Source: a virus
Reading direction: 5' to 3' (one strand)
Length of the DNA stretch: 25,135 bases
IMG/VR virus record: IMGVR_UViG_3300035698_005097
Location: 1 to 25,135 of that record
The position numbers and the translations under genes were made by a program. This document shows positions 1 through 5,258 of the stretch, in pieces. The stretch's first letter is position 1. Each line of letters starts with the position of its first letter. The notes under the pieces were generated by a model. That model ran no database searches and was not told where the DNA came from. It saw nothing but the letters and a program-made list of their open reading frames with translations.

Positions 1-127
1 TTGGAGAGTTTTGGTTTCCCCTGCCGTCGACTGCCATCCAATAAATAAGTACCAGATTTTTAGTTTGTACGCCAAAACCGTTATTCTCATTGATTTTAAA
101 GTTGTTTAATATTTTTTTCGTAATATT
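1..127. repeat. Left copy of 127-bp terminal inverted repeat
   Basis: Reading inward from base 1, all 127 bases equal the reverse complement of 25009-25135; base 128 (g) is the first mismatch (t on the other side). The outermost 40 bases are GC-rich (22 of 40) compared with the AT-rich interior and contain the palindrome GTCGAC flanked by two CTGCC copies. The inner part is AT-rich and lies directly upstream of the first rightward gene. This could be a true terminal repeat, an inverted repeat inside a larger genome, or a de Bruijn k-mer boundary, since 127 is a common largest k. The repeat itself is certain; its biological meaning is not. Confidence 0.97.
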
Positions 128-146
128 GCAACATAAACACAAACGC

Positions 147-299
147 ATGAGTAAGGTATTCGTAGGGACCTGGGTAGACAAAAAGACTAGAATTGATTTT
201 AAAATGAAATGCGCTCAACTTGAATTAAATCAAGGAGATGTTATAGATTTGCTTATGATTAATTGGTTAAATAGAAAACACATAAAAGATGAGAAATAG
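147..299 (+). CDS. Small ribbon-helix-helix-like DNA-binding protein
   Basis: This is a 50-residue protein when started at the ATG at 147. An in-frame ATG at 90 would add 19 mostly hydrophobic residues encoded inside the terminal repeat, so 147 is preferred. The pattern is a short strand (VFVGTWV), a DKKTRIDFKMKCAQLELN helix and turn, then a second helix ending LLMINWLNRK. This is the beta-helix-helix layout of Arc/ParG-type repressors, which bind operators as dimers. It is the first gene of the rightward operon and overlaps the next by 11 nt. Its place next to the terminal repeat suggests it regulates this end, but that is inference. No closer family can be named. Confidence 0.6.
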   Translation: MSKVFVGTWVDKKTRIDFKMKCAQLELNQGDVIDLLMINWLNRKHIKDEK

Positions 300-423
300 A
301 GACAAAGAATCATTAACTTTAGGGTTGGTAATGCTTTTAGCGGTTACAACGGTGATAGGATGCGGTTTATTCCAAATAGGTCAAATAATCTACGGTATTA
401 TACGCTGGTCTATAATGATTTAA
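289..423 (+). CDS. Small membrane protein (44 aa)
   Basis: A 44-residue ORF starts at ATG 289 inside the end of the RHH gene (11-nt overlap) and stops at TAA 421-423, nine bases before the next gene. It has a charged N-terminus (MRNRDKES), a hydrophobic stretch at about residues 9-24, then a second hydrophobic stretch ending IIRWSIMI. Residues 22-25 read VIGC, which fits a lipobox, but almost nothing hydrophilic follows the cysteine, so a one- or two-helix membrane peptide is more likely than a lipoprotein. The operon overlap and lack of another gene in the 133-base gap support it. Function is unknown. Confidence 0.5.
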   Translation: MRNRDKESLTLGLVMLLAVTTVIGCGLFQIGQIIYGIIRWSIMI

Positions 424-432
424 AAAAAATAT

Positions 433-672
433 ATGGCAACAGGAGAAAGAAAGACAGAGTTGGATAAACTACTAGAAAATATGCAAGGCGTTCACTCGAA
501 AAGGATGAACGCGATACTTTCTACAATGGAGGATGAAGATTTTGTGGTTGCTTATTTTAAAACCTTAGAATATTCATTACCAAAACTACAAAGAAGGGAG
601 GTTGCGATAGAGGCTACCGAAACAACTATTGTAATAGAACACGTTACCTCGGTAGCGGAACCAGAAAAGTAA
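433..672 (+). CDS. Putative terminase small subunit
   Basis: This 79-residue protein is encoded directly before the large terminase: its TAA (670-672) touches the next ATG (673). The central part, with FVVAYFKTLEYSLPKLQR at about residues 37-54, resembles the C-terminal helical segment of small terminase-like proteins in many Bacteroidota phages, where an aromatic-rich helix is followed by PKLxR. A DNA-recognition helix is not clearly visible, and the protein is short for a TerS (usually 120-200 residues), so it may be a reduced form. The expected role is to recognise phage DNA and load TerL. The call rests mainly on position and that segment. Confidence 0.55.
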   Translation: MATGERKTELDKLLENMQGVHSKRMNAILSTMEDEDFVVAYFKTLEYSLPKLQRREVAIEATETTIVIEHVTSVAEPEK

Positions 673-1983
673 ATGAAGGTAAGGTTTAAAGTAACTAATG
701 TTTTTAAGAAAAACGAGTCCTGCTACAATAATATTAAAATAAGATACATTGTAAACTCAGGGGGTTCTCGTTCTAGTAAAACATATTCGATATTGCAGTT
801 GTTTGTAATTATTCTAATGGATAAAAAGAACTACAAGATATCCTGTTACCGTAACCTACGTATTGATTGTATAGATACGGTAGGGCAAGATTTTAAAAAT
901 ATAATCGAACAGTCGGGGCTTTCAGATAGATTTGTCCACAACATAAAAGACGCAAAATGGCTATGTAAAGCAACGGGTTCGGTTATATATTTTGCTGGAA
1001 CGGAGAAAATACACAAAGCTTTAGGGCAGCAAAACAACATTATATTTTTAAATGAGATTTCAGAGTTCTCTTTAGCTGTATTTAATCAGTTAGACCAAAG
1101 AACTAGAGATAAGGTTTTTATTGATTACAATCCATCTAAGGATTTTTGGATTGAGAGTTATAGGGAGAACTCAGCAGCTAGTTTTTTGCACTCTACGTAT
1201 AAAGACAATCCGTTTTTGACTATCGGAATAACTTCTAAGCTTGAAAGTTACAACCCTTACAAATGGGACGTAACCTACGTAGAAAACGGAGAAATACACT
1301 ACGAGGGCAAACCTGTTTCGCAAAAAAACCAACCACCTCCTAACGAGGTAAATATAAAGAACAATACCGCTGATAAATACCTATACGAGGTATATTGTCT
1401 TGGCTTGGGTTCTGAAAAACCAAATAGAATATATAAAGGTTGGAAAGTTTGTACTGACCAGTTCTTTGAGGCTTTACCTTACGAAAAATTCTACGGTCTT
1501 GACTTTGGGGTAAGTAGTCCTACTGCGGTTGTTCAGATATGCTTTGACGGAGATAGAACATTTTACGTAGACGAAGTACTTTACAAACCTATGAGTCAAA
1601 TGGGAGTAACTTTAGCGGAGTATCTTAAAGAGCCAAGAGGTGTTAACTCTCTACCTCTAGTAGATGTAGACCTAATAACTATTTGCGATTCTGCAAAACT
1701 TCAAATGGTAAATGATTTGGCAAATCAAGGATTAACGGCTTTGCCAGCTTTAAAGGGAGCTGGATCTGTTTCTAGAACAATATCGTCGGTTCAATCTTTT
1801 AATATTGTCTATACGGAGTCATCAAAAAATTTAAAAGAAGAATATCTTGACTATTCCTGGAAGTTAGATAGATACGGTTTAGCGGATGACTCACCAGAAC
1901 TTCATAAACCCGATCACTTAATGGATTCACTAGGGTATGTAATTTCTTGGGTAATAAATTATCTAGGTATAGGTTCAGTTTAA
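673..1983 (+). CDS. terL: Terminase large subunit (packaging ATPase/nuclease)
   Basis: This is a 436-residue TerL, a normal length. The N-terminal ATPase has a Walker A, GGSRSSKT (residues 30-37), and a Walker B, IIFLNE (123-128), with catalytic Glu128. The C-terminal RNase H-like nuclease shows three acidic positions: Asp277 in GLDFG, Asp339 in ICDSAK, and Asp414/Asp418 in HKPDHLMDSLGY. The enzyme pumps DNA into the prohead through the portal and cuts it. It follows the TerS candidate with no gap. Its portal, protease and capsid partners lie at the far right on the other strand, so the usual terL-portal order is broken. Both active sites look intact. Confidence 0.96.
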   Translation: MKVRFKVTNVFKKNESCYNNIKIRYIVNSGGSRSSKTYSILQLFVIILMDKKNYKISCYRNLRIDCIDTVGQDFKNIIEQSGLSDRFVHNIKDAKWLCKATGSVIYFAGTEKIHKALGQQNNIIFLNEISEFSLAVFNQLDQRTRDKVFIDYNPSKDFWIESYRENSAASFLHSTYKDNPFLTIGITSKLESYNPYKWDVTYVENGEIHYEGKPVSQKNQPPPNEVNIKNNTADKYLYEVYCLGLGSEKPNRIYKGWKVCTDQFFEALPYEKFYGLDFGVSSPTAVVQICFDGDRTFYVDEVLYKPMSQMGVTLAEYLKEPRGVNSLPLVDVDLITICDSAKLQMVNDLANQGLTALPALKGAGSVSRTISSVQSFNIVYTESSKNLKEEYLDYSWKLDRYGLADDSPELHKPDHLMDSLGYVISWVINYLGIGSV

Positions 1984-1998
1984 TTAATAAATTATAAA

Positions 1999-3264
1999 AT
2001 GAAAAAAAAGGTAAGGTGGTTAAATAAAGAAGAAGCTGAAATAATAGGTTTAGATCCAAAAGAAAACGACGGCAATAGAAAACAGAATAGATACCCGTTA
2101 AATTCTGAGGATTGGGAAAAAATACTTTATATTAGAAAATCAGCTAATAAAATTTCTCAAAGTACTAGGGAAGAACTTAAAAAAGAAACCAAGGTAGCTC
2201 CTAAGTTTGTTTTATCCGCATGGAATCAGGAGACGGGTAAAATGATGGATATTGACGAACATTGCAAACATTACTCACTTCCTCGTAAGGATATTTTAAA
2301 ATACAAACTAGTATCCCATACGGGTACTCCCTTTTTTAATATTGAGTTTAAAGACAAATTAGTAGAGGAAATTCAAAAATTTGACTTTGACAAAATAATA
2401 AAAAAACACATTAAACCGATAAAGGTAAAGCAAACCTCTACCAATCAAAAAAAAAGCAAGGATTTTGATTCTTTAACCTATACTGACGTTCATATTGGAA
2501 TGGATACCGACATAGATAATAATACAATGTATCAAGCAGCCTGGGATAAAAAAGAACTCGTAAAACTTGCGAATCTAATTGTAGAAAAAACAATAAAAGA
2601 GCAAGAGAGTAATATCTTATACGTTGACGATTTAGGTGACCTGTTAGACGGTCTTGACGGATATACTACAAGGGGAGGACATAAGCTTCCACAAAATATG
2701 ACAAATGAGGAGTGTTTTGACGCTGCTCTTGATTTTAAAATGATTATTTTACAGGGATTAGTTGATAATTACGATAAAATATTTTTTAATAACATTTGTA
2801 ACGACAATCATTCAGGTATTTTTGCTTACTTTGTAAATCAAGCTTTTAAAAAAATAGCGGAAGTACAATATGAAAACGTTACAGTTACAAATCATAGGCA
2901 ATTTATAAGTCACTATATTGTAAACAGAATTGGTTTTGTTATATCTCACGGAAAAGACGATAAGAACTTAAAATTTGGATTTAAACCCCATATAGACCTA
3001 AAAGGAGTAAGTAAAATAGACCAATACTGTAAGCATAACGGATTATACAAGGATTGCGACTTAATAATATTTAAAAAAGGAGATAGTCACCAAGCCCTTT
3101 TTGATATGTGTTCCTCAAGCGATTTCTTTTACTTTAATTACCCAGCTTCTTCACCAAGTAGTAACTGGATTAAAAGTAATTTTGAGTTAGGGCGAAGAGG
3201 TTTTGTAAACGAATCATTTGAAGGATTAAATAATTACTTAAAACCAAATTTTATAAGAAAATGA
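1999..3264 (+). CDS. Metallophosphoesterase-like protein next to terminase
   Basis: This 421-residue protein has calcineurin-like metal-binding motifs in order: DVH (163-165), GDLLD (213-217), the NDNHS variant of GNHD (268-272), SHGKDD with His317, and GDSH (361-364). These match the two-metal site of phosphoesterases and Mre11/SbcD-type nucleases, so phosphodiesterase or nuclease activity is likely. The first 150 residues lie outside this fold; residues 84-117 (IDEHCKHYSLPRKDILKYK region) could be a helix-turn-helix. It starts 15 bases after terL, and its TGA overlaps the next ATG (ATGA). Position suggests a role in packaging or DNA processing, which is inference. Substrate is unknown. Confidence 0.75.
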   Translation: MKKKVRWLNKEEAEIIGLDPKENDGNRKQNRYPLNSEDWEKILYIRKSANKISQSTREELKKETKVAPKFVLSAWNQETGKMMDIDEHCKHYSLPRKDILKYKLVSHTGTPFFNIEFKDKLVEEIQKFDFDKIIKKHIKPIKVKQTSTNQKKSKDFDSLTYTDVHIGMDTDIDNNTMYQAAWDKKELVKLANLIVEKTIKEQESNILYVDDLGDLLDGLDGYTTRGGHKLPQNMTNEECFDAALDFKMIILQGLVDNYDKIFFNNICNDNHSGIFAYFVNQAFKKIAEVQYENVTVTNHRQFISHYIVNRIGFVISHGKDDKNLKFGFKPHIDLKGVSKIDQYCKHNGLYKDCDLIIFKKGDSHQALFDMCSSSDFFYFNYPASSPSSNWIKSNFELGRRGFVNESFEGLNNYLKPNFIRK

Positions 3265-3347
3265 AAATAAAAAGAACAAAGTACTGGCTAATGCCTGAAA
3301 TGAGTCCTTGTGGAACTCACCTAATTTATAAAAAAATGTTTTACTAA
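3261..3347 (+). CDS. Micro-ORF (28 aa), coupled to both neighbours
   Basis: A 28-codon frame starts at ATG 3261, overlapping the previous TGA (ATGA), and ends with TAA at 3345-3347, whose last A begins the next ATG (TAATG). It therefore fits the gap between two genes with the same overlaps used elsewhere in this genome. The peptide is basic at the start (MKIKRTKYWLMPEM) and contains one cysteine and several aromatic residues. It resembles no family known to me. It could be a real small protein, or only a translated bridge that keeps ribosomes moving to the holin-like gene. Confidence 0.45.
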   Translation: MKIKRTKYWLMPEMSPCGTHLIYKKMFY

Positions 3348-3553
3348 TGAAAAACTTAAAACAATGGAAAACTACCTTAATTGGTTTAATATCCTACGTA
3401 GTCGCTTTCTATTATTTACTCGAAATAGAAAAGCCTAGTATTTTCGGGTTTGTTGCATTATTAATATTTGCAACTCTAATGTTGTTCTCTGCGGATTCGC
3501 TGATAGACTCATTAAAAAGATTTATAAAAAATAATGAAGACAAAAAAATTTAA
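3347..3553 (+). CDS. Putative holin (two membrane segments)
   Basis: A 68-residue protein with a basic N-terminus (MKNLKQWKTT), a first hydrophobic segment at about residues 11-26, a short charged turn (EIEKP), a second hydrophobic segment at about 31-50, and a charged C-terminal tail (KRFIKNNEDKK). Two helices with a basic tail is the class II holin layout. Holins open the inner membrane so that endolysin can reach the wall. The start overlaps the upstream micro-ORF by one base, and the amidase is encoded 0.7 kb away on the opposite strand. Small membrane proteins are poorly conserved, so the call relies on topology and context. Confidence 0.55.
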   Translation: MKNLKQWKTTLIGLISYVVAFYYLLEIEKPSIFGFVALLIFATLMLFSADSLIDSLKRFIKNNEDKKI

Positions 3554-3556
3554 AAA

Positions 3557-4222
3557 ATGATTATTTCAAGAACAAAAATTTATCAAACTAGTTTATTAAT
3601 AGTATCGTTGCTATTTTTATTGCTTTTAAACGAGCAATGTACCCAAACTCATACAATCAATCAATTAAACTCTGATATTGCCTCTTTAGGTATTGAAAAT
3701 CAATCCTTCGTAACTGAGGTAAACAAAAGTAAGGAGAAATTGAGTTATCAGGCTCAAATAGTTATAAGCCAGAAACAAGCTATTGAAAACGGTGTTTTAG
3801 AACTAAAAAGAATTAAAAAATTAAAATCTAAGGTAAGTTTTGAGACTAGAACAATAATAGATACTGTTTTTGTGCCATTTAAAGAAGTCTTAGAGGTTGT
3901 TGTAGATGGTAAGAAGGAAAATAGATTTAGATTCAAATACGACGAGCCTAATGGGTGGTTCTCAATTAACGGATACACAAATAAAGAAGGAATTAGGATA
4001 GATAACTTTACGGTAAAGAATGATTATAGTATTTATATAGCCGATACAAAATTAAGTCTATTTAAGAAAACTAATCCAGAAGTTTTGCTTGTAAATAAGA
4101 ACCCCTATACCGAGACTATAAAAATGAATAATATTGTTGTAAAATTTAACAAACCATTTTACAAGAAAAACCTTTTTTGGCTAGGTGTAGGAGTTGCGGG
4201 GGGTATATTAATTGCTAAATAA
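3557..4222 (+). CDS. Membrane-anchored coiled-coil protein, possible spanin-like
   Basis: This 221-residue protein has an N-terminal transmembrane segment (about residues 11-25, LLIVSLLFLLLL) and a likely coiled coil at about 33-95. A beta-rich middle follows (TIIDTVFVPFKEV, NGWFSINGYTNKEG), with a closing hydrophobic segment near the C-terminus (NLFWLGVGVAGGILI). Similar proteins with two end segments and a TxxDTVxVP motif are common beside lysis genes of Bacteroidota phages. A role in the cell envelope, perhaps spanning the periplasm as spanins do, is plausible but not shown. It is the last rightward gene, and its TAA directly abuts the stop of the convergent amidase gene. Confidence 0.5.
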   Translation: MIISRTKIYQTSLLIVSLLFLLLLNEQCTQTHTINQLNSDIASLGIENQSFVTEVNKSKEKLSYQAQIVISQKQAIENGVLELKRIKKLKSKVSFETRTIIDTVFVPFKEVLEVVVDGKKENRFRFKYDEPNGWFSINGYTNKEGIRIDNFTVKNDYSIYIADTKLSLFKKTNPEVLLVNKNPYTETIKMNNIVVKFNKPFYKKNLFWLGVGVAGGILIAK

Positions 4223-4642
4223 TTAATACCTAAAACTAATATTTTCATACTCTTTTTTAGCGTCAAAACTAGGACACTCTTTGGCGCTAAAATCTCTATG
4301 ACCAAAAACAACAGCGTTGTATTTATCTTTTAAGTCGCAAAGTAGATTTACTAAAGACTCTTTTTGACATTCCGTTCTAGTATCCTTTGCTTTCATTTTA
4401 GAGTCAACTCCTCCAATATAACAAACCCCTATACTACCAGTATTTTTACCAAAGCAATGTGCGCCTATTTTTTCGATAGGTCTACCTATACGAGTAGATC
4501 CGTCCAACTCTATTACAAAGTGATAACCAATATCAGACCAATTTCTTTCCTCAACGTGCCACCTTTTTACTTCTGAAATTAAAACATTTCTACCTTCGGG
4601 TGTTGCCGAGCAATGTACTATAATTTTATTTATTTTTCTCAT
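4223..4642 (-). CDS. N-acetylmuramoyl-L-alanine amidase (endolysin)
   Basis: A 139-residue Amidase_2 (T7 lysozyme-type) enzyme that cuts the bond between N-acetylmuramic acid and L-alanine in peptidoglycan. All five T7 lysozyme active-site positions can be placed: His10 in IIVHCSAT, Tyr40 in IGYHF, and His115, Lys121 and Cys123 in GHRDFSAKECPSF. The His-Lys-Cys spacing (6 and 2) is the same as T7 His122-Lys128-Cys130. There is no signal peptide, so export should need a holin. It is the last gene of the leftward operon. Its start overlaps the small membrane gene upstream by 17 nt, and its stop abuts the convergent gene's stop. Confidence 0.93.
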   Translation of the reverse strand: MRKINKIIVHCSATPEGRNVLISEVKRWHVEERNWSDIGYHFVIELDGSTRIGRPIEKIGAHCFGKNTGSIGVCYIGGVDSKMKAKDTRTECQKESLVNLLCDLKDKYNAVVFGHRDFSAKECPSFDAKKEYENISFRY

Positions 4643-4799
4643 CTTTGTTTTTGTCCCTATTCATTAAGTACCATTTTTGCATAGTGTATCCAATAACGGT
4701 AACTGTAAGCAAAATTTTTAAGCCTATTTCAACACTTGAGAAGTTCATAGCGAAAACCGCACCGTTTAGTCCGTATATTTTTAAATCTGTTATTGTCAT
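4626..4799 (-). CDS. Small membrane protein, possible second holin
   Basis: A 57-residue ORF fills the gap between the tail fibre genes and the amidase. It starts at ATG 4799-4797 and stops at TAA 4628-4626, overlapping the amidase start by 17 nt. The N-terminal 22 residues are mixed (MTITDLKIYGLNGAVFAMNF). A hydrophobic segment follows at about residues 24-38 (GLKILLTVTVIGY), then a very basic tail (MNRDKNKDEKNK). This resembles small one-helix proteins found directly before endolysins in Bacteroidota phages. Because another holin-like gene sits on the opposite strand, either could be holin or antiholin. The overlap with the amidase is the best support. Confidence 0.55.
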   Translation of the reverse strand: MTITDLKIYGLNGAVFAMNFSSVEIGLKILLTVTVIGYTMQKWYLMNRDKNKDEKNK

Positions 4800-4835
4800 T
4801 TTTTTAAATTAAATCTTTTACACCTCAATAGGTTG

Positions 4836-5258
4836 TTATGAACATAAATACTCAACTTGAACCTCACCACTTACAACGTAAATAACGTAAGTTGGGTTAT
4901 TGTTGTATATTTTATAGTAACCGTCTACTATATTTTGAGTATGCGCTTGATTTGCCCAAACTTTGTCCCCAGCAAAAGGAGTGGGGGCATCTCCGTTATG
5001 CCATTGATAGGTATTAGCACTACTAGAGCTACAAGCATTTTGATAAGAATTAAAACTTGACCCTACTGTAATTCTAGTATTATTTGCTGCGTGAATATAT
5101 CCTCTAAAATTAGACAACCTATCTTTGTTTCCTACGTAACTTGAGTTAAAAGTTCCAGTAGCTGCTGCAAAACATTGATTTAAGGAAGTATTATTTGTGT
5201 TTCCAAAAATTTCTTGAGCCACTTGACTTAATCTTATATTTCCTGTTGGTACAGCCAT
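4836..5258 (-). CDS. Small tail fibre/baseplate-associated protein
   Basis: A 140-residue protein whose start overlaps the stop of the tail fibre gene by one base (TAATG). The N-terminus (PTGNIRLSQVAQEIFG, then SLNQCF and SNFRGY) resembles a segment common at the start of small tail-tip or fibre-associated proteins of Flavobacterium-type phages. The C-terminal half is rich in Asn, Ser, Thr and Tyr and predicted to be beta-structured, ending VSGEVQVEYLCS. Coupling to the S74 fibre suggests it is a co-assembled fibre tip or accessory subunit. No enzymatic motif is visible. The structural assignment is reasonable, the exact role unknown. Confidence 0.5.
   Translation of the reverse strand: MAVPTGNIRLSQVAQEIFGNTNNTSLNQCFAAATGTFNSSYVGNKDRLSNFRGYIHAANNTRITVGSSFNSYQNACSSSSANTYQWHNGDAPTPFAGDKVWANQAHTQNIVDGYYKIYNNNPTYVIYVVSGEVQVEYLCS

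Noticed and set aside
102-128. Rightward promoter TTG ... TAATATTG before the first gene
   Set aside because: The -7 box has one mismatch to TAnnTTTG and the spacer is 16 bp, slightly short; in AT-rich DNA this is weak. Kept only as a possibility.
90-146. Longer N-terminus for the first RHH gene, starting at 90
   Set aside because: The extension is encoded by the repeat, is hydrophobic and does not belong to an RHH fold; ATG 147 gives a standard arm.
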